Below, in pieces: positions 21,374-30,581 of a stretch of 64,000 nucleotides of DNA. Source of the DNA: Paraspadella gotoi (taxonomy: Eukaryota > Chaetognatha); the NCBI GenBank assembly GCA_051294375.1, contig JBJCIZ010000239.1, positions 7,006,852 through 7,070,851 on the forward strand. Reading direction: 5' to 3'. The notes beneath the pieces are model-generated. The model had not been told where the DNA came from and made no database searches. It worked only from the letters and a program-made list of their open reading frames with translations. Each line of letters begins with the position of its first letter. The stretch's first letter is position 1. The position numbers were made by a program, and so were the translations under genes.

Positions 21374-21465
21374 CTCGGCGAACCCTCATCCTCCATGGCA
21401 AAGTAACCGGAAATCCTTCATTCCAACTTACGTGGATTGGACCCGACGCACAACTAGTGTTGAAG
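21374..21465 (+). CDS. Ig-domain exon c (strands B and C), copy A
   Basis: Acceptor ..ctccttcag, donor AAG|GTAAAG. One frame reads RTLILHGKVTGNPSFQLTWI then GPDAQLVLK, ending in phase 0. The VTGNPxFxLTW core, with Trp in place, is the B-to-C region of an I-set Ig domain. The B-strand position that should be Cys reads Gly (GGC). The first codons differ between copies: CTCGGCG here, CTCGCG in the inverted copy at 63779-63869. This is the first part of the membrane-proximal Ig domain, continued by the exon at 24934. Confidence 0.55.
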
Positions 21466-21479
21466 GTAAAGGGAGGGAG

Positions 21480-21492
21480 GGAGAGAGAGAAT

Positions 21493-21562
<70 letters not shown>
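21480..21562. repeat. (GA)n microsatellite, length-variable between copies
   Basis: GA array with GGA interruptions. It is the only place where copies A and B differ in length (3 bp), and it is where copy C starts to lose similarity. Confidence 0.9.
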
Positions 21563-21566
<4 letters not shown>

Positions 21567-21703
21567 TACACCATGAATAGGCGATTTCAATTTTAGATGG
21601 AAAAAAAATGGAAGCCGTTGAAAGAAGGATGAAGAAAAAAAGCCCTATTTACCAAAAACGCAAATTTCAGATTATAAATTAGCAATGAGTTAGTTTAATA
21701 AGA

Positions 21704-21882
21704 ATGAGAAAAAGATTGATTTTTTCACAACAAATTTTTTATTAATATTGTTACATACAGGTTTTGAATAGCATTTATATTCTTTTAGTGTAAAGGCAAT
21801 TTGACTGATGAAGAATAAAAATGTTATTGTATGTAACAATATTAAAAAAATTATTATAATAAAAATCAATCTTTTCCTCATC
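21704..21882. mobile_element. AT-rich fold-back element, about 55-bp inverted ends
   Basis: AAAAAGATTGATTTTT..AATATTGTTACATACA at 21704-21760 is mirrored at 21829-21882. The 70-bp interior includes GACTGATGAAGAAT. There is no coding capacity. It could be a MITE or the end of a larger element. It also occurs at 37858-38036, is diverged near 59270-59460, and is inverted near 63180-63360. Confidence 0.5.
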
Positions 21883-22193
21883 TAAATTCAACCACAAAAT
21901 GAGAAAAAAAAACAAACAAAAAAAGAGAATAAAAAAATAGTTGAATAAAGTGAATAAGTGAATAAATAATTGTTATACTCAAAATAATATTTATAAAAAC
22001 AAATATTTAAAAATAATAAAAAGCATATTATTAAAAATTTTAAATAAAAATTTATTACAAAATATCAGAAAATGTTCAAAATTATTTCCCTTACTATCAA
22101 TCATTAATCATCCAGTGCTTTTGCTATTTTATCCCATTCCTCCCCTGTCTCTTCTCTCTCTCTCTCTCTTCTCTCTCTTCTCTCTCTTCTCTC

Positions 22194-22238
<45 letters not shown>

Positions 22239-22560
22239 TCTCTCCTTCCGTCATCTCAAAGAATTAACCTTCTCAAATTCTGTTTAACAACTACCCTTAA
22301 CCCCTTTCATTTCGGTCAATTTTTCTAAAAGTTTATCCGATTTCAGTTAAAAATTCATAATTAAATTATTTTTTAGGTTTTAAAATTAGGTCAAGGATTA
22401 AGGTATAGGGATTAAGCTTTGAGGTTAAGAAATGAGGATTAGGGTTTTAGGATTAAGAATAAAAATCAGGGATAAGATTAGTGACTAAGTTAAGGATAAT
22501 GTTTAAGGTTAAGGATAGAATAAATGGTCGCTTCCATAAAATAGTGCCCATCCCCCCCCC
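21883..22560. other. AT-rich sequence, CT tract and TTAGG-like block
   Basis: AT-rich to 22140, CT tract 22148-22245, then TTAGG/TTAAGG/TTAGGG-like hexamers at 22375-22525. No gene was seen. Confidence 0.5.
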
Positions 22561-22879
22561 CTTCGTCGCTCTCAGTTTCATTTTTTTTTCTCTTCCTGCT
22601 CGCCGTCAACCCGGTCTCGCTGCTCCTTTTGTCTGTTTTTTTCTCGTTTATTAAATCCCGTTGTTCTTTTGTCGTCCTACGCCCTCTTTTGTCGTTCGAC
22701 GGATGCTCTCTTCTCATTTTTATATGCCCCCGCCCTATTTTTTTTTGTTCATTCGCGGGGTTGTTCTTTTTTTTCTTCGCCCTCCGCTCGCAGCGCCTTT
22801 ATGGGGCCTTGTCATTTTTATTTTGTCACTCGCTTGAAAGCTCTTAAAGAACCGTCAGGTTGAATAAACTCGCTCTCTC

Positions 22880-22951
<72 letters not shown>

Positions 22952-23392
22952 ATTAATTTTAAGGTTGTCGGGCTCAAGAGGATAGGATTTGAAAAGGATA
23001 TTTTTATTGAAATTTTTTCGTTTAAAATGAGATTCTTTATATTTCCGATTAAAACTTTTTTCATCGGATACTCGTTATTTTGCCAATATTTTCATAATCG
23101 TTCTTTAATTTTCGATAAAAAGTAATAACTTTTATTTTATATTTATTTTTATTAAGGTTTAACTTTCTCTGTATTTATCCAAATTTTATTTTTTTTTAAA
23201 ATCAACTCATTCTTCACCTTTACATTTCTCCTTCACTCTGTCATTTTTAGCCCAATGAAAGTCTGTATTTCTCGGAAACTGAGTCAGTTGGTCTGTCAGT
23301 CTTTTTTTTGTCTACTTGGGATCGTTATTTCGCTCGTTCCATGGTTCTAAAAAAAGTCTCCTTGGAGGAAGAGAGTGAGAGACGAGAGAGAG

Positions 23393-23434
<42 letters not shown>

Positions 23435-23674
23435 AGAGATAGAGAAAGAGAGAGAGAAAAAATATAAATAAAGAATAATTAGATCATTTTTATATAGTAT
23501 TTTATTAATGTTATATATCAATTAATTCTTAATTCTTCGCCCTGGGGCCGAGGCCGGAGAATTTATATTTTCTACGCTTTAGCTAAAGACAGCGGAATTA
23601 ATCGTTTCGTGTAAAGACATAATAAAATTTCCCTGATGACTCATAATCGAGTTTTTCACTTTCGTTAATTCTCT

Positions 23675-23759
<85 letters not shown>

Positions 23760-24929
23760 TCATCATCTACTTTTTCCCATCTCTCCTTCAACTCACGGCA
23801 TCTTTGGCCTGAGAAGGGAAAGAGTGAGTAGAAAGAGAAGAAGAGAAAGAAAGAAAGAAAGAAATAAAGAAATAAGAAATAAAGAAAGAAAGAAAGAAAG
23901 AATAAGGAGGAGAAGAGAAAAAGAGAGAGAGACAGAGAAAAAGAGAGAGAGAGAGAAAAAATTTCGTTGCATTTATTATCATCAGACGCGTTTTCATCTT
24001 TGCTCGCGGCGAATAAAAACTCTCTCTTTCTCTCTCTCGTTTTCTCTCTCTCTCTCTCTCTCTCTCTCTGCTCTCTCTCTCTCTCTCTCTCTCTCTCGCT
24101 CTCTCTCTCTCCTCCCTCTTCTCTCTTGTTGTTCATGTTTTTCTCTTTCGTTCATAAGTCATAGTGTTTTTCCTTTTATTTAAACAATACCATTAACTTA
24201 AAAGCTTAGACTTTGACTAAATCAGAAATTTAAAAAAATAATATCAAAAATGAGAATAAAATAACAGAAAATACTTAGAAAGGAATCATAAAACAAAGGG
24301 AAAAAAGTAAATGCTTCAATTGTATAGTTTGTAATATTTTTCATAATTTTCGAAATTATATTTGGTTTTATATAGAATTCATTAACGTTATAACTCGTTA
24401 GTTACTTTAATACTCATCTCGTCCTCGGTTCTTTGCTTGGATTGGTTTGTAACTTATTTCTCGTTCAGTTATTGGCCGTATTCTCAAAAGTTGAAAAATC
24501 ATTTCAATTGGTCTATTTATATATTAAGAAGTATAAAAGCGCAAATAAACTTTTAACTTTAGGAGTCTGCCCAGGAGACATTAGGTAACATGATGAAATA
24601 TTTTGTAATTTTTGAAATGAATTAATATTTCTAATCATTGAAAATTTGTACAGCTCTATCTCACTGAACTGGTTCTGTTTGAGCTCTGATTATTTTATTT
24701 ATAAAATGAATGCGAATTGGGTTGATTCTCTCCTTTGATAGCGAAATGGCTTCGCCTCGTGATATCTACAAGGTATAAATTAGGTTACAGCAAAGCGCTC
24801 AATGTTTTTCAATAACAATCTCCACTAATAAGAAACTAATCCCCAACTCTGAATTCTTCCGCCAATTCTCAAGCCCGCGACGCCATCCAACCCCATTCTA
24901 ACGGTCTAATCCCCCCCCCACCAAAACAG
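22561..24929. other. Intron c-d: SSR-rich, no exon recognised
   Basis: Pyrimidine-leaning unique sequence 22560-22865, whose frames are Phe/Ser-rich and not convincing. CT tracts lie at 22872-22952, 23672-23750 and 24020-24120. GA tracts lie at 23373-23457 and 23825-23960. An AT-rich segment 24180-24900 contains TATAAAAG at about 24533 (promoter-like by chance or real, untestable here). The acceptor for the next exon lies in a C-rich stretch at 24910-24933. Confidence 0.4.
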
Positions 24930-24933
24930 AGAG

Positions 24934-25055
24934 GTGGATGGCGCCAACAGACCGGCGCCCGCGGATCGAGAACGAGCGAGCCCCACCTTCAAAGCAATCG
25001 CCCTTACCCAAAAGAATCACGGACCCACTCTGAGGCTAGACAACCTTACCAACAG
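24934..25055 (+). CDS. Ig-domain exon d (strands D and E), copy A, donor broken
   Basis: With the acceptor placed after ..acagag the exon continues phase 0 from exon c and reads VDGANR.., SPTFKAIALTQKNHG, TLRLDNLTN. The last string is the E-strand motif (LxLxNLT) that precedes D-x-G-x-Y. The exon should end in phase 2 before a GT donor, but here the sequence after AACAG is GGAGTT, with no GT. The inverted copy at 52023-52144 reads AACAG|GTGAGTT, so one T is missing here. Between the two Arg-rich segments the forward and inverted copies also differ by two compensating single-base indels. Confidence 0.5.
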
Positions 25056-25071
25056 GGAGTTGAGCGCTGCA

Positions 25072-25119
<48 letters not shown>

Positions 25120-25407
25120 TCTCTCTTCTCACTCTCTCTCTCTCTCTCGGTTTCTGTCTGTCTGTCCCACTTGCATTATAATGCTCTTTGGTAGATCTTT
25201 TGTTATTTTTTTCCTGACATGAAGAGAACCTCGAAACTAAGCGACTGCTGAGACGCCTCCTTTTGTTTTAATTAAACTCCTATAAGAATAAAAGACGCCT
25301 CCAATGCGATGGGTGTTGAACATAAATAACAAAGTCCTTGAGGCGCAATACACATTGGAATCTCCGTTCTTGTTTTTTACGCATTTATATCTTTTTCACA
25401 TCATCCG

Positions 25408-25438
<31 letters not shown>

Positions 25439-26023
25439 CATTGCTTTCAAGTCTTGACTAGATCAAAGATCTCGGGGAGGAGGAGGAGGAGGCAGGAGGA
25501 GGAGGAAGAGGAAAAGGAGATTCGAACAGTCAAACGATTATGCAGAAAGAGAGAGAGAAATAGAGAAAGACAGCGAGAGAGAGAGAGAGAGAGAGACGTG
25601 GGTGTGTTTTCGCTTGAACCGCCAGAGTATAAAAAGCGTGCGGTTAATTAACTGTATGAAACACCTTAATGCTTTTAAGCAGCAGATTTTAATAGTCAGA
25701 AAAAACGCGAGTCGAGAAATTCGTTATAAAGGAATAGGGTGGGGCTGGTGGGATTTTGAATTTGCTGAGGGTGAGAACTAAGTACTAAGTACTTTCTTAG
25801 CCCCAACCTTTCAATATTTTTATCATTCAATGTCTAATTATTCGATATAAAAAAAAATCATCACTATGGCTATTTTAACGATCAAAATAAGTTTATACTT
25901 AAAAACATTTACAAGGACTCGACCCACCAAAATTTACTATCGTTTTTTTTTAAATTAAATGAATGTTTCGAAAGTTAGCTAAATAACTTAATATAAAATT
26001 TCGAAAAAAATCTCTCCGCCCAG
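25056..26023. other. Intron d-e with CT and GA tracts
   Basis: CT tract at 25072-25148, a GGA-repeat tract at 25478-25515, a (GA)n run at 25570-25595, then AT-rich sequence to the acceptor ..ctctccgcccag. No gene was seen. Confidence 0.5.
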
Positions 26024-26209
26024 GACTTCGGCGTGTACAAGTGTCTCGCCGAGAACAGAGTTCGGTTCGACTACGACGAGATTTACGTCAACGGCGGCGC
26101 CTCGGCCAAAACCCGGAAAGGGGCGTGGCTCGGCGCCGGTGGCGTTCTCGGCGGCGGCCTCCGGCGCCGGAGAGCGGAGTCAATTGACGTCGTTGTCCTC
26201 TCGGCATCG
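26024..26209 (+). CDS. Ig-domain exon e (strands F and G, linker), copy A, frame-shifted
   Basis: The exon opens DFGVYKCLAEN, the F-strand motif D-x-G-x-Y-x-C, followed in the inverted copy by EFGFDYDEIYVNGG, then a Gly/Ser/Ala-rich linker and LDVVVLSAS before a GTGAGT donor in phase 0. In this forward copy the G needed to split the Arg codon from exon d is missing, AENEFGF reads AENRVRF through an indel pair, and the linker frame shifts. The motif is the membrane-proximal end of the ectodomain, and the helix continues in the exon at 14212-14355. Nephrin/Kirre-type receptors have a similar layout (inference only). Confidence 0.55.
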
Positions 26210-26289
26210 GTGAGTTCCGGTTATTTTTGAAAAAAAAAAAAATTTTATTTATCTTAAAGTAGTACTCAAAATAATATATTTTAAGGCTG

Positions 26290-26323
26290 CTGATGAGATT
26301 TGAAATACAAGTCGAAACATGTC
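26290..26323 (+). ncRNA. Degenerate hammerhead-like core
   Basis: CTGATGA, then a possible stem (GATTT..AAGT in this copy, GATTT..AAGTC in the inverted copy), then CGAAAC, ATG and TC. The order CTGANGA / stem II / GAAA / tiny palindromic stem III (CATG) / TC matches the hammerhead layout known from Penelope-like retroelements. Pairing for stem I (GG against CC) is poor, so activity is unlikely. The inverted copy is at 50771-50810. Confidence 0.25.
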
Positions 26324-26329
26324 CCAATT

Positions 26330-27130
26330 ATTGCTAAAATAAATCGTTGCTAAACCAAATTCGAACTCTCTTCTAATTGTTGATTTAAATATTTCAATTC
26401 ATATATAGATATTACTATTGATAAATCAAATTTTATTCTCTATATTATAAACTATAAAAAATATAATGCAATCCAGGGGGTGTATCAATTTCTGTCCCCA
26501 GGGGAATATGATTGTATGTCTCCCTCATTGTTAAAAAAATTGTCCCCTCGACCCCAACGCCAGGGTGCGCCCGCAGTTTTAGAGGAAAACATACTTGGGG
26601 GTGAAGGTAAAAGAAGAGGTAGGGTGGCTAAGGGGCATCATACGTGACAATAGTAGTGACATTTGACGTAACATTATATGGAATAATTCACATGGGATTC
26701 GAACAGGGAGCAAGACGTGCCATTTGTTGTTGACACTCTACGTCTAATTTCACGCCACGTGAAGTTTAACGTAGCAATGCGTGACAAAGCATAAAAGCAA
26801 AGCAAGGATTGGCGTTAACGGTCTTTTCAGCGTAGTTAACTTAAGTATGAAACCAGTAGGAACAGTATGAACATGGACAGAAATGAAAATTCAAAAAATT
26901 ACTCTTAAATGGTAAAACCTTATTTGGCAGTAAAAGGGAATAAACGGGACTGTGAGAGAGTCTTGATTGAAAGCTTGCAGGGACCTGCTATGTAATTATC
27001 TTGTAAGAGTGATGGAGGCCTTAAACCACCAAAGCCTGTCCAAAGTCAGGGGGCAAATAGCTTATTTATTAAATGAATGGATATGTTTTTATATTGGTTG
27101 TACCAATTTTCATGGAAAACATAACCATTA
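26330..27130. other. AT-rich sequence with a tRNA-like B-box remnant
   Basis: The minus strand at about 26697-26733 reads CTCCCTGTTCGAATCCCATG, containing a B-box (GTTCGAATCCC) but no A-box or acceptor pairing. The rest is unique sequence. No gene was seen. Confidence 0.35.
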
Positions 27131-27135
27131 ACCGA

Positions 27136-27366
27136 TTACCGTCTACCATCTCGATCCGCCAATTGCCATTCGGATGATACAGTCGCTACCTGGAACTTGA
27201 GCCCGCAACCCAAGCAGAAGAGCGCGATTTTTCCTTTGAACCATTTCGATTGCAACGGGGGGCATCCATTGCAAAGGAGACGACGCGCGTTGGCGGGAAC
27301 CAATTGGTCGGAATCGTTCCATCTGACGAGGACCAACCCAATCCGAAAAGTGTCTCCGGTCAAACA
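27136..27366. other. Unassigned exon-like GC island
   Basis: A 230-bp island much richer in GC than its flanks, open on both strands in the forward and inverted copies. The plus reading includes NHFDCNGGHPLQ and AGTNWSESFHLTRT. The minus reading includes KWFKGK and, in the inverted copy, WYHPNGNWRIEMVDGNR before a stop. Neither is recognised. The strand cannot be decided. It also occurs at 43290-43520 and, inverted, at 49720-49950. Confidence 0.3.
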
Positions 27367-27492
27367 TTGATGAATATAAATTAATAAATTACGTATTAAT
27401 AAATCGATGGGGGTCATTTAATTTAAATTTATTAAATTTAAATTTTAAAAACATTCTTTGTTTTCTTTACTTTTCGTTGCGTTTTTGTTTTT

Positions 27493-27649
27493 AGGTAGAA
27501 AACGAATTGTTGTTAACATACGACTTTTATATGAACATAAATTTCGGACATGTTTCGGACGACATTAAAGTCGAAACACGTCCGAAATTTGTTTCATAAT
27601 AAAAGTTGTTGTATGTTAACAAACAAATTAAACAATTCATTTTCTACCT
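27493..27649. mobile_element. 157-bp fold-back element
   Basis: Almost the whole element is one imperfect palindrome: AGGTAGAAAACGAATTG at the left end and its complement at the right, with CGGACATGTTTCGGAC against GTCGAAACACGTCCG around the centre. No open frame of interest. The inverted copy (49433-49591) is a better palindrome. It is also at 43647-43803. Confidence 0.6.
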
Positions 27650-27883
27650 CAAATTTAAAACCAGATCCCAACGAATTAAACATAATTCTGCCAAGGAGAA
27701 ATTTGGGGTTGTCTCTGCATATAAAATTAGTACAACCAATATAGAAAAAATGAGCTATCTTGCGACTGGCTTTCCCTAGTCATTAATTTAATATATAATA
27801 TATAATATTTAATATATATGTATAATATATCAATATTGTTTCAATTGTTTGAAAAAAAAATTTCTAAAGTATTAGATGGCGGA
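27650..27883. other. AT-rich spacer
   Basis: Contains a TATAATATAT-type AT repeat at 27790-27835. Nothing else was seen. Confidence 0.4.
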
Positions 27884-28082
27884 ATTACAATTATTACAAT
27901 TATTACAATAACAATTTAATACCGTTATAGCAATTTACCCCACAAATTCGTTCAATATTCAACAAAGCCAGACAAACTCAAATCGATTCTCTCCCAACTA
28001 CAAAAAGGAGACCTTTTTAATTTACGAGTTGGAATGAACCAACACTTACCCTCGGATGCTTACCCAATTCCACGACGGACCT
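27884..28082 (-). mobile_element. tRNA-headed SINE, copy A
   Basis: On the minus strand the head (GGTCCGTCGTGGAATTGGGT) carries an A-box-like element. It is followed about 30 bases later by a damaged B-box, GGTTCATTCC. A unique body follows, and the tail is a short TTGTAATAA tandem, a common SINE ending. The inverted copy at 48996-49220 has an intact B-box, GGTTCGAGTCC, inside a GTTGG/CCAAC stem. Confidence 0.5.
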
Positions 28083-28195
28083 CGTTCATCGCGCGAAGAG
28101 GGGGGGGGGGCGAGGGGGGGTTGAGACAAGGCGGGGGTGGAAGGTGATGCGGCGCCCCGGCTGTCCTGGGTCCGACGTTTGTGGGTCAGTCGAGT

Positions 28196-28197
<2 letters not shown>

Positions 28198-28240
<43 letters not shown>

Positions 28241-28405
28241 GAGAGAGAAAGAGAGAGAGAGAAAGAGGAGCGTTATAGAGAGGTGTGTCTACCAGCACAA
28301 TGGCTCATGGGCTGGCCAATCAAAGGAGAACGGTGACCTCATATGAGTAATAAGGAACTATTCCGGACGAATAAACCTTTTTTCTTACACTCATTAATGC
28401 TTTAT

Positions 28406-28488
<83 letters not shown>

Positions 28489-28492
28489 TCTT
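28198..28492. repeat. GA and CT microsatellites
   Basis: (GA)n at 28198-28268 and (CT)n at 28408-28492, separated by a short unique segment. Confidence 0.9.
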
Positions 28493-28789
28493 CTGCGTTT
28501 AAGATGGAATAGAATAACAGTAAGATATCATTGACATTAAAGAAGGAGTATACATTAAAACAATAAAACAAAAATGTCGAAAGGCTAAAAGCTCAAAATA
28601 TAGAGCTGGCATCGATGGATCTCGGGTCAACAAAAAAAGCAATCAAGAATAACCAAAAAAAATTAAAAAAAAAAATAATAATATATTTAAAAAAAGACAA
28701 AACAAAAAAAAACTAATTATAATGAGAAATAAAATAAATAATAAATTTATTAGATAAAATAATTGGATAATATTAAAAAAGGCAAAAGA

Positions 28790-28955
28790 CAAAAACAATA
28801 AAGAATAAAACAAAGGAGCAAACAAAAAAAACAAAGGAGCAAACAAAAAAAGGAGCCAAACAAAAAGCAAAAGAGCAAAACAAAAAAAACAAAAAAAACA
28901 AAGGAGCAAAACAAAAAAAAACAAAGGAGCAAAACCAAAAAACAAAGGAGCAACG
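28790..28955. repeat. CAAAGGAGCAAAACAAAAA minisatellite
   Basis: A-rich tandem array with ggagcaaaac cores at 18-24 bp spacing. Minus-strand frames are Phe/Leu/Cys-rich and compositional. Confidence 0.75.
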
Positions 28956-28957
28956 TT

Positions 28958-29052
28958 ACCGAAGAGAAGGAATATTCCCGAATTAACCCTTCGCTCTTGA
29001 ACGTGAAGAACCACGACGATCAGTGCCATTGTGAACTGGAGGATCCAGACAC
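28958..29052 (+). CDS. Possible further Ig-domain exon, copy A
   Basis: A complex-sequence island between an A-rich array and a CT tract. The plus frame reads TEEKEYSRINPSLLNVKNHD then DQCHCELEDPD. LLNVKNHDD..CHCELED resembles Ig strands E and F (LxNVxxxDxGxYxC). In the inverted copy (48004-48106) the same region reads ELTLRSLNVKNHDDS, an even better E-strand, but then hits a stop. No clean acceptor or donor is visible, and a minus-strand frame with GTAACG donor exists. It lies beyond the linker exon e, so its place in the transcript is unclear. Confidence 0.3.
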
Positions 29053-29053
29053 A

Positions 29054-29109
<56 letters not shown>

Positions 29110-29165
29110 CTCTTCTCGTCATCTCTCTCTTCGCTCCTCTCTCTTCTCCCCGTCTCTCTCTTCTT
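29053..29165. repeat. CT microsatellite
   Basis: CT tract interrupted near 29106 and again beyond 29120. Confidence 0.9.
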
Positions 29166-29315
29166 CACTCAAAAAATCCAGACTTAGCCTTTTGCCCCGA
29201 CGACATTCGACACCATGGCTTCCCCCCCCACCCCCCCTCGATCCACGCTTCACGAACCCTACCCTTCACTAGCGCCTTCTCCTGTCACGGACTCCTTTGT
29301 GCGTAAAATTCGCAA

Positions 29316-29316
<1 letters not shown>

Positions 29317-29357
<41 letters not shown>
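29317..29357. repeat. (GTC)n trinucleotide, about 14 copies
   Basis: Perfect GTC/TCG array followed by a T run. The matching (GAC)n array appears in the inverted arm at 47701-47741. Confidence 0.95.
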
Positions 29358-29414
29358 TTTTTTTTTGCCGCTTTTCTCATGTCAGGTGTTGTTACTTGTC
29401 GGGGGCTTCGTTTA

Positions 29415-29465
29415 AATCTCTGTCTCTCTCTCTCTCTCTCTCCTCCTCTCTCTCTCTCTCTTTCG

Positions 29466-29506
<41 letters not shown>

Positions 29507-29525
29507 CCCTCCTCCCTCTCTCTTT
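29415..29525. repeat. CT microsatellite
   Basis: CT tract with CC and TTC interruptions. Confidence 0.9.
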
Positions 29526-29649
29526 TCTCCTTCCAAGACTTACAAATTATCTCCATTTTTCGTCTTCCGCATACAAAGTCGCTTTTATTCCGATTCATTG
29601 ACAAAAAGTATCGCGACCTTTGTTCGACAAAAAAAAAAAGCCAAATTTG

Positions 29650-29925
29650 CTGTCCCGAGGCGCCTTGCTGATCTAAGGCGCCCCTGCTTTGCCGGGCGCC
29701 TTGTTATACCTAGGCGCGTTTACCATTCCAGGAAGCTGTGCCGTCCGAGGCGCCTGCCCATTCAAAGAATCCTTGCCATGCCAAGGTGTCTATGCAATCT
29801 CTGACCATCTTTATGTCCAATGAAGCCCAAATGGCCATGGTGCCCTGCTTTGCGTTCAAGGCGCCCTGCCGTCCCGTGGTACCCCCCCCCTGCCCGGCAT
29901 TCCAAGGCGCCCGGCCGATCCAAGT
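29650..29925. repeat. GGCGCC-containing ~20-bp minisatellite
   Basis: Degenerate units built on ..aaggcgcc..ctgc.. at about 18-24 bp spacing. The open frame through it (to 30061) is not convincing as protein. Confidence 0.65.
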
Positions 29926-30107
29926 GCCAGATTGGGTGGACGACAGCAAATGTCGCGTTGCCGCCAGTGATGAGACATCGCTGAGAGACGCCACCCCCAT
30001 CCCAGAAAGGGGGGACAGCATAAAATCACATACAGCCTCGCTAGTCGCTACCCAGCATTAACTACTTTTTATAAAATCTGCTGCCACTCCCCGCGTTGAC
30101 CCTGGCT

Positions 30108-30415
30108 TTTGGAATGTCAGCCTTTTGGGAATGTCAGCCTTCAGAATGTCAGCCTGTCCGGAATGTCAGACTTCGGAATGTCAGTCTTTCGAATGTCAGA
30201 CTTATATATTTTTAAAAAATCACATCGAGTTTCGTTTCCGCTTGTTGGTTCCTACTCGTAGTTAAGGGGCGGCGACCCTCGACCCCTCTCCACTCTCTCT
30301 CCTCCTCTCTCTCCTCTCCCCTCTCCTCTCTTCTCTCCTCTCCTCTTCTTCTTCCTCTCTCCTCCCCCTCCACTCCCTCTCCTCCCCCCTCTCCTCCCCC
30401 TCTGCTCCCCCCTTT
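30108..30415. repeat. GGAATGTCAGCCTT array and CTCC tract
   Basis: Six copies of a 15-17 bp unit with core gaatgtcagcct at 30108-30200, then a CTCC-rich pyrimidine tract at 30290-30415. Confidence 0.75.
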
Positions 30416-30581
30416 CCTTTTTTTTCTAATTTCGCCAAAATGTCAAGTATTTTTTTTTACATTTTGTCAGTTTTACAAATATTTATTTTTTAAATTTTTC
30501 CGTTTTCCATTTTTCCCCACTTTGCACTGGGGGTGGTTATTGAAAATTTGGTTTAGTTTTTTCTGTTTTTTTTTTTTTTTT

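Noticed and set aside
22490-22717. Basic 75-codon minus-strand frame, present in several copies
   Set aside because: It is an open frame in pyrimidine-biased sequence; indels in the noisy copies change it freely and no domain is visible.
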